A stretch of 64,000 nt of DNA from Singulisphaera sp. GTDB lineage: Bacteria; Planctomycetota; Planctomycetia; Isosphaerales; Isosphaeraceae. Positions within the stretch are counted from its first letter, which is position 1; every line of letters starts with the position of its first letter. The notes below the pieces were generated by a model. The model was not told where the DNA came from, made no database searches, and was given only the letters and a program-made list of their open reading frames with translations. The stretch covers positions 1-64,000 of the forward strand of contig DAIDJG010000474.1 of the NCBI GenBank assembly GCA_027451445.1, in the 5' to 3' direction. Positions 17,403-27,454 of this stretch are shown in pieces. A program made the position numbers and the translations under genes.

Positions 17403-18979
17403 ACCGGGCATTCCGCACGTTAGCCTCCGCCCGCGGGCTTGCCGACGACTACGACGCCGTCGTCATTGGCGCGGGGATTGGCGGCCTGATTTGCGGCAAT
17501 CTGCTCGCCAAGGCCGGTCTGCGCGTTTTGCTGATCGAGCATCATTCGGTCGTGGGTGGCTACTGCTCCACGTTCACGCGCCGCGGCTACACGTTTGATG
17601 CCGCCAGCCATTTCTACCCCCTCCTCGGCAATGCCACGTCGATCACGGGACGCCTGCTCGCCGAACTCGGCGTCGAGACCGAGTGGATCAAGATGGACCC
17701 GGTCGACCAGTTCCATCTGCCGGACGGTTCGACCTTCGCCGTGCCTGCCGGCGAAGCGGCTTACCTCCAGCAACTCAAGCTGCAGTTTCCCGGAGAAGCG
17801 GAGGCGATCGACGGGTTCTTCCGACAGGTCCGGCGGCTCTATTTCCTCGGGATACTCGAATACTTCGAGGATTTCGCGACGGGCCGCATCGACGCGGAGT
17901 CAGGGCTCACGGTAAGGGATGCGCTCAACCAGTGGTTTACCTCGCCGCGCCTCAAACTGCTCCTCACGGCCGACTGTCCCCACTGGGGTGCGCCTCCCGG
18001 ACGCACTTCATTTATATTTGATTCTATGCTCAGACTCTCGTATTTCCTGGGCAACTACTATCCCCAAGGAGGTTCGCAACGATTCGCCGACGCGCTGGCG
18101 AGGCGCTTCGAGGAGCTTGGTGGACATATCCTTCTCAAATCGAAGGTGGTGCGGATCGAGACCCGCAACGGCCGGGTCAAGGGCGTTCAAATTGAGACCG
18201 GCGCGCTCCGCGAACGCACGCAACGCTCCATCAAGGCTGCGGTCGTTGTGTCGAACGCGGACCTCAGACAGACCGTGCTCAAACTGCTTTCGGCTGACGA
18301 GGTGGACGGATCGTATCGCGAGAAACTCGCGGCGATGCGCTCGACCTATCCGTGCTTCCTGATCCACCTCGGTGTCGAAAACGTGCCAACCGAGCGACTC
18401 GAGCAGATTCACGGCTACCACTGGCGCGACTGGGACGCCGAGCGAGTGGGCAGCGACGCGTTTCGCTTCAAGCTTTTCGTGCCCAGCCTTTACGAGCCGG
18501 CGCTCGCACCACCCGGGGGGCATGTCTTGATTGTGCAAAAAGTCACGGAGATCGACTTCGATTCCGTGGACGATTGGAGTAGCCACAAGCTTGCCCTCGA
18601 GACCGAGGTGATGAACTACTTGCGGCAACTCTTGCCGCCAACGGCACGGATCCACGTTCAACTCAGCGCTTCGGCGATGACATCGTATCGCTTCACGCTC
18701 AACGACCGCGGGGCGATGCTCGGCTGGGAGATGTCGCCGGACCAGCTCGGCCCGAATCGGCCCGACATTCGGGGGCCCGTTGAAGGGCTGTATCTCGTCG
18801 GTCAGTGGACTCGTCCCGGCGGTGGTATTACGCCGGTCATCGTCTCCGCGATGCGGGTCGCCGGCCTCATCACTGGCGTCTCCTCGTCTTCTCGGCGGGT
18901 CGGCGTCAGACCCGTACTTGCCGGACGTCGATCGTTGGACCTGAGCGCCTCCACGGTTCAAAAGGAGGTCTGCTCGTGA
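17399..18979 (+). CDS. FAD-dependent phytoene desaturase/carotenoid isomerase-like protein
   Basis: 526 residues. The N-terminal dinucleotide-binding motif ValValIleGlyAlaGlyIleGlyGlyLeu (~residues 20-30) is followed by a Glu-ending second strand and GlyGlyTyrCysSerThrPheThrArgArgGly, the pattern of CrtI/CrtISO-type flavoproteins. The C-terminal GlyLeuTyrLeuValGlyGlnTrpThrArgProGlyGlyGlyIle is the family's FAD-proximal signature. It probably desaturates, saturates or isomerises a polyene or isoprenoid. ATG at 17399 overlaps the HMG-CoA reductase stop by 4 bp, and its own stop overlaps the next start by 4 bp. Confidence 0.8.
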   Translation: MNRAFRTLASARGLADDYDAVVIGAGIGGLICGNLLAKAGLRVLLIEHHSVVGGYCSTFTRRGYTFDAASHFYPLLGNATSITGRLLAELGVETEWIKMDPVDQFHLPDGSTFAVPAGEAAYLQQLKLQFPGEAEAIDGFFRQVRRLYFLGILEYFEDFATGRIDAESGLTVRDALNQWFTSPRLKLLLTADCPHWGAPPGRTSFIFDSMLRLSYFLGNYYPQGGSQRFADALARRFEELGGHILLKSKVVRIETRNGRVKGVQIETGALRERTQRSIKAAVVVSNADLRQTVLKLLSADEVDGSYREKLAAMRSTYPCFLIHLGVENVPTERLEQIHGYHWRDWDAERVGSDAFRFKLFVPSLYEPALAPPGGHVLIVQKVTEIDFDSVDDWSSHKLALETEVMNYLRQLLPPTARIHVQLSASAMTSYRFTLNDRGAMLGWEMSPDQLGPNRPDIRGPVEGLYLVGQWTRPGGGITPVIVSAMRVAGLITGVSSSSRRVGVRPVLAGRRSLDLSASTVQKEVCS

Positions 18980-21450
18980 AACGGTGGAAGACGTGGATCC
19001 GTGGTGCGGCCGTGGTCGCTCTCATGTTGGCGGTCGTTGCTGGCATCGGCACCATCTACGCCGGTCGCTTCATGAGGCGGCTCGACACTGAGCACGCGCG
19101 GTTCCTCGAATGCGGCCAGAGCATCAACCTGTTCCTCAAACACTACGGTCAGGAGCTGGTTCGCGCGCAACAGAGTGGCGACCTTGGTCCGGTGCTCGCC
19201 GCCTACGTTGAGGATTACCGCTCGCCCGGGCGTGGACACTGGAAACTCGGCCCGGAAGTTGATCTCGGCTCGGCCGCTCTCAGTCGGTTCGAAGCGAACG
19301 GTCGAGACGACTACCGGTGCGCGGAGCTCTCGGTCGAGTTCGCCGAGTACCTCGCCGGTCTGAGCGACGTGAAGAGCGTCAAATGCAAGATCAACTTGAT
19401 CGAAGATGTGGTGCCCGATGAGTCGGCCGTCATCACGGTGAAGTACATCCTCGATGGTCGCGACCATCACGGCCGTCTGCTTGAAGACCGGTTCTTCTTT
19501 CGTTGGCGGCTGCGCAAGGCCACACTTCCGAGCGGCCTCAGAGACTGGCGGATCGTAGGCGACGAGCTCGTCGGTGGCGAGCGCGTCGCCGGATTCGCCA
19601 ACGGCTTCCTTAGCCCGACTCCGTCCACGGTCGGCGTCGATTATGTCCACCGCCGCGACCCCAAACTCGATCCATCAACACATGCGCTCAAGTTCGCGGT
19701 TATCCAGCACTCTTCAGGTGGGATAAGTGCAGTCGACTTTGACGATGACACGCTCGTGGACCTCTTTTTTTCGGACGGCCTGCAGAGCCGGCTCTACAAG
19801 AACGTCACGAATCTTGGCGCGTCCTCCGCGCTTCCCGCGTTCCGCGACGTGACCACGGAAGCCGGCCTCGACGGGATTGACCAGGCCCAGTGTGCTTTGT
19901 TCGTGGATATCGACAACGACGGAGATCGAGACCTTTATGTCGTCCGGTACCTCGCGCCCGGCCGGCTCTTCATCAACCGGGGCGACGGCACGTTCACCGA
20001 CGCAAGTCGCGGTTCTGGACTCGACTTCGTGATTCCGGCCACAGCGGCAACCTTCTTCGACTACGACGGCGACGGTCGCCCCGACCTGTACGTCGGCAGC
20101 AACGGGAACGCGTTCAAGGCGTCGCCCAACATCCCGTTCTACGCGACCAATGGGGAGCCCAACCGGCTGTACCGCAATGTCGACGGTCGGCGGTTTGAGG
20201 ACGTGACCGCGGCATCAGGGACCGGCGACACGGGCTGGACCCTCGCGGTGACGGCCAGCGACTTTGACGGCGATGGCCACGTCGACCTGGGAGTCGCCAA
20301 CGACTTCGGCCGCAAGATCCTCTACCGGAACAACGGCAACGGCACCTTCACTGACGTCACCAAGGCCGCCGGCGTCCTCGACTTCAGTGGTGGTATGGGC
20401 CTGGCCTTCGGTGATATGAACTTCGACGGCCGCCCCGACCTGTACACCAGCAACATCAACAGCAATCAGCGCTGGTTTGGAGAGGAGGTTACGCTCTGGC
20501 AGTACGGTCGCAACCTCTGGAGAAGCGGCTGGCTCTCCCACGACTTCGCCGAGATGCGCGACCTCTACAACCTGCTCGGGGACGACTGGCGCAAGTTGGG
20601 AAAGATGATCGGCGAGGGCAACTCGCTCTTTTTCAACCAGGGCGACGGCACGTTCCGCGAGATCCAGGATAGCGGCACAGACCGCGCAGGTTGGTCCTGG
20701 GGCGTCGCGCTGCTTGATATGGATAACGATACCGATCTCGATATTGTCGTCTCTAACGGTTGGATTAGTGGAAAGAATCAGGACGATCTCTGACTACCGT
20801 TTATCAATGGTGCGGTCGCACACATCAGTAAATATAAACATGGATTTTTCTTTAGCCCCCAGTTTATCGGCGACAATTCCTGGAATGGGTATGAAAACAA
20901 GCTTCTTTACGAATGCATCGGCGACGGACGGTTCACGGATGTTGCGCGCGCGATGGGCTGTGACGCACTCAAAGACGGAAGGGGGGTGGCCGTGGCAGAC
21001 CTGAACGGCGATGGGCTCCTTGACCTTGTGATCGGCAACAACAACGCGAGCCCGACGATTTACATCAACAGCCAAACCGAGTGCGGGAACTGGCTCGATA
21101 TCGATCTCGGGCCAGCCACGCCCAAAGGCGGTCGCGATCCCCTCGGTGCGCGGGTCGACGTCGTTGTCCGCCTTGGATCGGGAACCCGGACGGTGAGCCG
21201 TTGGGTGGAGGCGGGAGCGGGCTATGCCTCGCAGTCCGACTATACGCTGCACTTCGGACTCGGAGAGGCTCGGGTCGTCGAGTCGGTGCGCGTGACCTGG
21301 CCGGGTCTGCCGACTCGTACGTACTCGGGTGTTGAGATCAACCCGTTCTTCAACAAGACGGTCAGTCTGCGAGGGGCCAGCACGCCCGTTTCGAGGCGCA
21401 GGCCCCCGGTGACCGCGTTGTCCGAGCGTCCGAAAGCGAGGGGGCAATGA
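18976..21450 (+). CDS. FG-GAP/ASPIC-UnbV protein with in-frame TGA, candidate selenoprotein 1
   Basis: Read through TGA at 20791-20793 (codon 606), the gene encodes 824 residues. GTG 18976 overlaps the previous stop by 4 bp and has AGGAGG 7 nt upstream. Order: membrane anchor/signal segment (~8-28), an alpha/beta region, then FG-GAP-type repeats with calcium-loop motifs (AspIleAspAsnAspGlyAsp, AspTyrAspGlyAspGlyArg, AspPheAspGlyAspGlyHis). The TGA follows AspAspLeu; after it come LeuProPhe, AlaValAlaHisIle, SerTrpAsnGlyTyrGlu, another repeat, and an ASPIC/UnbV domain with GlyTyrAlaSerGln and HisPheGlyLeuGly. The frame has no other stop up to 21450, where it overlaps the next start. Conventional annotation would end it at 20793 and call a separate 3' fragment. 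Function unknown; extracytoplasmic. Confidence 0.7.
20794..20825 (+). promoter_or_regulatory. Candidate bacterial SECIS hairpin 1
   Basis: Immediately after the in-frame TGA, arms 20807-20813 (ATGGTGC) and 20818-20825 (GCACACAT, one bulged A) enclose the loop GGTC at 20814-20817. The loop starts 21 nt after the TGA and contains GGU, as in the E. coli fdhF element, within the spacing known for bacterial SECIS elements. The UGA-CUA context could instead favour plain readthrough. Pairing was worked out by eye. Confidence 0.55.
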
Positions 21451-23990
21451 ACCACCCGATTGCAGTGCCAGCACCCGGTAAAGGAAAAACCGATGGCCAG
21501 CAACTACGGTCTCGCCCAGGGCGCCGGCTCCGTCGCGCGGCACTCGCTCTCCTCCTCGTCTTCATGGCGGCCGGAGTCGGCGCAAAGCTCTATCTCGATC
21601 GGGTCGAAGGACGCGCTCAGCGGCTCGCGTCGACGGGAACATCGCTGAATACATTCTTCAAAGATTATGTGGATGGACTCAAATCACGAGACGTCGGGAC
21701 CGTTGTCAAGCTGCACGACGCGCGGTACGTGGATGAGCGCGATGGTTCCTGGGACGAGACCTTTGTTTCCAGTCGCGATGGAGTCGATGTCTACGCGTGG
21801 ACGTCGTCAAGCGCCGCGCCAATGACGCCGGTCGGGCTTCGCGCTCAGACCGAGAGCCAGATGAGCCGGTTTGCCACGATCGAATCGGGAAAGATTCGGA
21901 TCGCATCCATCGAATCGCTGAACGCTGACGGCTCAGCCGTGATTCGGGCCGTCCTTTGGCTCCGTGGGTCAACGCCCGAACGCAGGACCAGGGAAAGCTG
22001 GACCACCCTGCGGTTCCGGCTCCGGCCCCTCGGCTCGAGCTGGACGATTATGGGCAAGGAACTGATCTCGGGGCAGACGGTCATCGGCGCGGGGGAAGGG
22101 TTCGTCGACGTGACAAAGCAAGCCGGGATCGACTTCGAGGCAGGGCACAACCCGATGCTGCTCGAGCCCGAATGGTTTCCGAAGAAGTTCGGCATCATGA
22201 AATACGCCACGGCCGGCGTCGCCGCGGCCGATTACGATAACGACGGTTTATGTGATATCTTTTTTGCCGATGGCGCACACCCGTGTCTCTATCGCAACAA
22301 GGGGGATGGAACTTTCGAGGACGTGACGACCATGGTCGGCCTTCCCGCTGACTTGAAGGCCGTCCACGTCGCTCTTCTCGTGGATCTGGACAACGACGGG
22401 AATCGCGAGCTGTTTTTGGGCAGAAGCACGGGCCCGAACTACCTCTTTCGGAACGAAGGCCGCGACTCACAGGGGCGCCATCGGGGATTCACGGATGTGA
22501 GCGCGACGGCCAATATCGGCGGCGTCTGGGTGGCGACGGCCGCGGCGGCCGACTACGACAACGATGGTAAGGTCGACCTGTACCTCGGCCGCTATCTCGA
22601 CCCGCGCAAGAACCTGCCGACGACCAACTTCTACACGCGAAACGGTGAGGGTAACTCGCTCCTTCATAACGAGGGACAACTCCAATTCCGCGACGTGACC
22701 GAGAGCGCAGGCGTCCGCGAAGGCGGGCTGACCCTGGGGATTTCTTTCGCCGATTACGACCGGGACGGTGACCAGGACATTTACGTCGCCAACGACTTCG
22801 GTCGGAACGCCTTGTTCCGGAACAACGGCAACGGGACGTTCACTGACGTCTCTCGCCAGGCCGGCACGACCAACCTGGGCTATGGCATGAGTGCGTCGTT
22901 CGCCGACATCGATAACGATGGAGATCTCGACGTCTATGTCGCCAGCGTGCACAGCGGGCAGCGTTGGTTCGGAAACGGCGTCACGCTGCAGCGCTATTTC
23001 GTAACGAGTCTCCAGGAAGGAACGATCGTCGACGACTACCCGCTCTACCGCGAGCTCCTCGGCCTGACAGGCTGGGACTGGCAAACCCTCGGCGAGCGCG
23101 TGATTCGGGGCAATTCTCTGTTTCTGAACAACGGCGACGGCACGTTCACGGACGTCACCGAAAAGTGCAAGGCAAACCCACACGGGTGGTACTGGAGCTC
23201 GCAAATAGCCGACCTCGACAACGACGGACTACAGGACATCTACGCAGTCAATGGTTGGATCACTGGAAAAACCGAAGATGATCTCTGACTGCCCTTCGTA
23301 AGGAGCGCAGTTGCGCACATTCGCACATATAAATCAGGACAATACTACCAGGATTCATTTCGTGGAGAACGGAGTTGGAACGGTTATGAGCGCAAGGTGC
23401 TTCTCCGGAATGAAGGGCTCGACGCGGAGGGCGTGCCTCGGTTTGCGAATGTGGCCGCCGCGGTTGGCGCCGATAGCATCGCCGACGGTCGGGGCATGGC
23501 CTTCGCCGACTTCGACAACGACGGAGACCTCGACATCGTGATGAACACGAACCCTGGCGACTGCGGCAAGCCCAGCAGTCCGCCCGTGCTCTACCGCAAT
23601 GACCTCGGCCAGCGGCGCCATTGGTTGTCAATCGAACTCGTTGGCACGCGGAGCAACCGTGCCGCTCTAGGGGCTGAGGTGCGCATCGAAACAACGCCAG
23701 AACATGGCAAGCCCCGTCGGGCGATGCGGCATGTCAGCGCCGGGGGCGGCTACGCGTCTCAGAACGATCACCGGCTCTACTTTGGGCTGGGTGATCAGTC
23801 TTCGCCCGTGACGGTCACGATCCACTGGCCGTCAGGCGGTGAGCAGACGTTTGAAAGCGTGATGCCAGACCGTTGGTTGCGGATCACGGAAGGCGGGCCG
23901 ATCGAGAGCTACGATCCTGCTGGTCCAAACTCCGGGCGCCACATCTTGACCTCGACGGTCGATTCGGGGCTGGGAGGACGTCCGCAATGA
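21447..23990 (+). CDS. FG-GAP/ASPIC-UnbV protein with in-frame TGA, candidate selenoprotein 2
   Basis: Paralog of the preceding gene, 847 residues if TGA at 23286-23288 (codon 614) is read through. ATG 21447 overlaps the preceding stop by 4 bp. It has a hydrophobic anchor at ~31-48 (AlaLeuAlaLeuLeuLeuValPhe), then repeats with AspTyrAspAsnAspGlyLeu, AspLeuAspAsnAspGlyAsn, AspTyrAspArgAspGlyAsp and AspIleAspAsnAspGlyAsp. AspAspLeu precedes the TGA, with LeuProPheVal, AlaValAlaHisIle, SerTrpAsnGlyTyrGlu, a further repeat and a GlyTyrAlaSerGln/TyrPheGlyLeuGly ASPIC domain after it. The frame runs unbroken to 23990, overlapping the next gene by 4 bp. The two paralogs differ widely elsewhere, so the shared TGA is not a recent copy. 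Confidence 0.7.
23289..23320 (+). promoter_or_regulatory. Candidate bacterial SECIS hairpin 2
   Basis: After the in-frame TGA, GCGC at 23305-23308 pairs with GCGC at 23313-23316 around the loop AGTT (23309-23312), starting 21 nt after the TGA: the same offset as in the paralog. A U-A pair of hairpin 1 is replaced by C-G here through synonymous third-position changes, one compensatory pair. The extension of the stem below the 4 bp core is weak. Confidence 0.5.
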
Positions 23991-25768
23991 GCAACGGCCC
24001 GACGTTCCGGAGAATCCTGGTGTATGAGCCGAGGCGGCCGCTGGCCGACCTGATCACGTCTCGGCTCAATGCGCTGAGTGGCGTTGAGGCGATGAACGGT
24101 GCCTCGGGCGATTTCGCTTCGCTGAGCGCGGCGATCGAGGAATATCGACCGTCCATCTTCGTGTTCTCGCCGCTGTCAGAACGGGCGACGGACTTTGTAC
24201 CCGACCTGACGGGCGTCGCGAGCATCTTCGATGCGTGCACCCGTTCGAGCGTGCGCAGGGTGGTACTCCTCTCCAGCGCATTCGCATATGGTGCCGACTA
24301 CCACAACCCGGGGATGCTCCTCGAGTCGCGGCCGCCTTCAGCAAGGCGACCGAACGCGGTCGCGTCGGCGTGGCGTGCCCTGGAATGCCTCGCCCGCGAG
24401 TCGATCGAGCAGGCCGGCACGCTGCAGCTTACGGTCCTTCGTCCTGCAATGACGGTAGTACCTGGAGCCACGGACTGGGTGAACCGATTACTCAGTCGCA
24501 GTTGGGCGCTGACCTTGAGCGGGTACGACCCGTCCGTCCAGTTTGTCCATGCCTCCGACCTCGCCGAGGCAGTCGTCTGCGCGGTGGAAAGCGGCAGGAC
24601 AGGGACGTACAACGTTGCGCCGGACACGGTCGTTCCGCTACGTAAGGGGCTTCGTGCGGCCGGTGTGCGCTGTGCGTCGCTTCCTTGCAGCGTACAGCGA
24701 TTGGCTCGCTGGTCGTTGCGTCGATGGCTGCCGGTTGCGTCATCATCCCAGCAGGAGTTTCTTCGTTATTCCTGGACCGTGGACAACGGTGGGAGTGTGC
24801 AGGAGCTTGGAGTTCGCTACCGAATCACATCAGCGTCAGCCGCTGCCTCCGCAAGGTCGGCCAAAAGGCGAATCGCCGCTGAGTTGGCCGCACCCATGGG
24901 GGAAGATGACGCGTTCGGGATGGATGCCCACTTCATCCACGTACGCAGCCGCCCGCTGATCGACTTCTTTCGGCGCCGCTACTGGCGACTTGAAGTGCGA
25001 GGACTCGAGCGCATACCGCGCACCGGAGCCGCTGTTCTCGCGGGTCTCCACCGTGGCTTCATGCCGTTCGACGGTGTGATGATGGTCCATCTCCTCGCCA
25101 CCCAAGCGGGTCGCATTCCGCGTTTCCTCATCCACCCAGCGCTCGTGAAATTCCCCTTCCTGGCCCCGTTTCTCACTAAGCTCGGCGGCGTGGTCGCTTC
25201 GCAGGAGAACGCCGATCGCGTGCTCGTAGAAGGCGAGTTGCTCGGGATCTTTCCGGAGGGCATTCGAGGCGCGTTCCGGCTGTACAAAGAGGCTTACCGA
25301 ATCGAACGGTTTAGCCGTATGGATTTCGTGAAGATGGCATTGCGCCACCAAATACCGATTATTCCATTTGTCTTCCTCGGGACCGCTGAAACCTTCCCGA
25401 TTTTGGCAAAAGTCGAAATGTCCTGGTGGAAGCGCTACACCGAATGGCCGTTCTTCCCGATCACGCCGACGTTCCCGTTGCTCCCCGTGCCATTGCCATC
25501 GAAGTGGCATTTATTAATTTTGCCACCTATTAATGTGACCGCGGAGTATTCAGCCACGGCTGCCGACGACCCTGAGATTGTCCGGCGGATCGGCAATAAT
25601 GTGCACGATCACATGCAAAGAACAATCGATGCGATGCGCAGCAAGCGGCGCTCCATGTTTTTCGGTTCGATCTTCGATAGGACGGATTTCAGTGGATCGC
25701 CGTCCCAACCCGCTCTCGGCATTGTTCGGGCGGCCACATCCGAGCACCTGGAACCGACGGTTTCGTAA
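23987..25768 (+). CDS. NAD-dependent epimerase-like and PlsC-like acyltransferase fusion
   Basis: 593 residues starting at ATG 23987 (4 bp overlap with the preceding gene). Residues ~1-290 resemble an extended SDR/epimerase: ArgArgValValLeuLeuSerSerAlaPheAlaTyrGly, then AlaTrpArgAlaLeuGluCysLeu where the catalytic Tyr-x3-Lys would lie, and ValLeuArgProAlaMet. The catalytic Tyr is not evident. Residues ~340-560 carry a glycerol-phosphate-acyltransferase-type domain: HisArgGlyPheMetProPheAsp in place of Asn-His-x4-Asp, and GlyIlePheProGluGlyIleArgGly. It probably moves an acyl chain from the local ACP or from CoA to an acceptor. Two-domain proteins of this layout occur in several bacterial lipid loci. 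Confidence 0.72.
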   Translation: MSNGPTFRRILVYEPRRPLADLITSRLNALSGVEAMNGASGDFASLSAAIEEYRPSIFVFSPLSERATDFVPDLTGVASIFDACTRSSVRRVVLLSSAFAYGADYHNPGMLLESRPPSARRPNAVASAWRALECLARESIEQAGTLQLTVLRPAMTVVPGATDWVNRLLSRSWALTLSGYDPSVQFVHASDLAEAVVCAVESGRTGTYNVAPDTVVPLRKGLRAAGVRCASLPCSVQRLARWSLRRWLPVASSSQQEFLRYSWTVDNGGSVQELGVRYRITSASAAASARSAKRRIAAELAAPMGEDDAFGMDAHFIHVRSRPLIDFFRRRYWRLEVRGLERIPRTGAAVLAGLHRGFMPFDGVMMVHLLATQAGRIPRFLIHPALVKFPFLAPFLTKLGGVVASQENADRVLVEGELLGIFPEGIRGAFRLYKEAYRIERFSRMDFVKMALRHQIPIIPFVFLGTAETFPILAKVEMSWWKRYTEWPFFPITPTFPLLPVPLPSKWHLLILPPINVTAEYSATAADDPEIVRRIGNNVHDHMQRTIDAMRSKRRSMFFGSIFDRTDFSGSPSQPALGIVRAATSEHLEPTVS

Positions 25769-25774
25769 ATCTGT

Positions 25775-27451
25775 ATGTTCTGGACCTCTGTACTTCGCCT
25801 GTATTCGATTCTGGCCGTGCTGCTCGGTCACGCGGTTGCTCATTACGCGCGCGCGCTCGTCGTCCGGTGCGGCTGGCTCGCGCGCAGGGTTCCGTCCACC
25901 GCTTTAACCGGCCCCATGCGTCTTCGAACCATCTTCGAGGATCTCGGGGGCTCGTTCATTAAGCTCGGCCAGATGTTGGCCATGCAACCCGATATCGTGC
26001 CCAGTTCGTATTGTGAGGCGCTATACGATCTACTCGATCACGTCAGCCCATTCCCGAGCGACCAGGTCCGCCAGGTCATTCGAGAGGAGACCGGCCACGA
26101 ACCGGCTACATTGTTTGACCGCTTCGACCCTGTGCCGCTCGCTTCAGGTTCGATTGGGCAAGTTCACGTGGCGTGGAAGGCGGGGCATAAGCTTGCAGTG
26201 AAGGTTCAGCGCCCCGATGCGCGGGCGTGCTTCGACAGAGATGCGAAGCTCATGAGGCTGACCGTATGGTTCGTGCAAACGTTCCGGATCCGAGCGCTCT
26301 CATTCCTGATCGACCCGTTGACCGAATTTGCCGCCTGGACGCGTGACGAGCTCGACTTCACTCAGGAGGCCGCGTTCATGCGGCAGCTCCGTCGGAACGC
26401 CGAGGGAAGCGTTAGTCAATACGTTCCCTACGTGCTTCCCGGATACACGACGCGGCGGTTGCTGGTCATCGAGTTTCTCGAAGGCATCACGCTCATGGAC
26501 CATCTGCGCACGCTTGGCCGGCAGGACACGGACTATGAGGCTCGCCTGGCCGCGCTCGGGTTCGATGCAGATCAGCTTGCTCGGAACGTGATCGATAACT
26601 GCCTCGGCGATGTATTTCGCTTCGGGCTGTTCCATGCCGACCTCCACCCAGCGAATCTGATGATTCTCCCCGGGAACGTCATCGGCTACATCGATTTCGG
26701 AATCACCGGAAGAATCAGTAAGTATTCGCGTCATAATTTGCTCGCAATGACGCTGGCTTATGCGCGGAAGGATACCGATGGGCTCTGCGATCGTTTCTTC
26801 GATGTTTCGTCCATCGACAGGACGTCGGACCCCTCCGGCTTTCGAGCGGGTCTGAAACGCCTTTCCGAACGGTGGTATTCTCCACAGGCAGGGGGAACGC
26901 AATTACAGACGACCACCACTCAGGTGATGCTGGACATGCTAATGCTTTCGCGAAAGACTCGCATCTGGCCTCAAAGAGATATTATTAAATACATACGATC
27001 GACAATCGCCATCGATGGCCTAGTCCGACGGTTCGCGCCAGGTTTTGATTCCGGTCACTATCTTGGGACGGCCTGCCGCCGCCACTTGGCGTGGCATGCG
27101 CGGCGAATGCTAGTCTCACATGATACGTTGATCAGTAGCAGCAAGGCAAGTGTCGATTTGGTCCGCGACGGAATGTTTCGGATCGCGGCGGCTCTCGAGC
27201 AGACGGCTGACTCTCGGCTTCGAGTGCATGAGAGTTGGACGCTCGGTCCTCGAAGCGAGGTAGGCGGAGACGGGCCTCTTCTTCTTAGCGCAATTGCCCT
27301 CTGTCTTGCGTTCACGACCCACGATTCAATCTGCATCGGACCAAATCTGCAAACGGCGGAGTTGCTTGTGGCCGTTGCCGCGGCGATGCGACTTGGCGCG
27401 GGGCGGTGGGCGGGAGCCGTTGCAACGAGACTCAGCTACCGAAGGAGCTAA
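25775..27451 (+). CDS. ABC1/UbiB-family atypical kinase
   Basis: 558 residues. The family signature is clear: GluAspLeuGlyGlySerPheIleLysLeuGlyGlnMetLeu (the KxGQ region), AlaSerGlySerIleGlyGlnValHis replacing the P-loop, a Lys in LeuAlaValLysValGlnArgPro, and the catalytic PheHisAlaAspLeuHisProAlaAsn and IleAspPheGly. Such ATPases support the biosynthesis of ubiquinone and other isoprenoid lipids at membranes, which fits the mevalonate/carotenoid theme of the locus. C-terminal hydrophobic segments near the end may anchor it. It is 6 bp downstream of the acyltransferase fusion. Confidence 0.85.
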   Translation: MFWTSVLRLYSILAVLLGHAVAHYARALVVRCGWLARRVPSTALTGPMRLRTIFEDLGGSFIKLGQMLAMQPDIVPSSYCEALYDLLDHVSPFPSDQVRQVIREETGHEPATLFDRFDPVPLASGSIGQVHVAWKAGHKLAVKVQRPDARACFDRDAKLMRLTVWFVQTFRIRALSFLIDPLTEFAAWTRDELDFTQEAAFMRQLRRNAEGSVSQYVPYVLPGYTTRRLLVIEFLEGITLMDHLRTLGRQDTDYEARLAALGFDADQLARNVIDNCLGDVFRFGLFHADLHPANLMILPGNVIGYIDFGITGRISKYSRHNLLAMTLAYARKDTDGLCDRFFDVSSIDRTSDPSGFRAGLKRLSERWYSPQAGGTQLQTTTTQVMLDMLMLSRKTRIWPQRDIIKYIRSTIAIDGLVRRFAPGFDSGHYLGTACRRHLAWHARRMLVSHDTLISSSKASVDLVRDGMFRIAAALEQTADSRLRVHESWTLGPRSEVGGDGPLLLSAIALCLAFTTHDSICIGPNLQTAELLVAVAAAMRLGAGRWAGAVATRLSYRRS

Positions 27452-27454
27452 TTC

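Noticed and set aside
20953-21450. Separate ASPIC-domain gene starting at ATG 20953
   Set aside because: The 160 bp before it are in frame and encode sequence homologous to the paralog, so it is the 3' part of the gene starting at 18976.
23397-23990. Separate gene starting at GTG 23397
   Set aside because: It is in frame with and homologous to the region after the TGA of the preceding gene; treated as the same gene.
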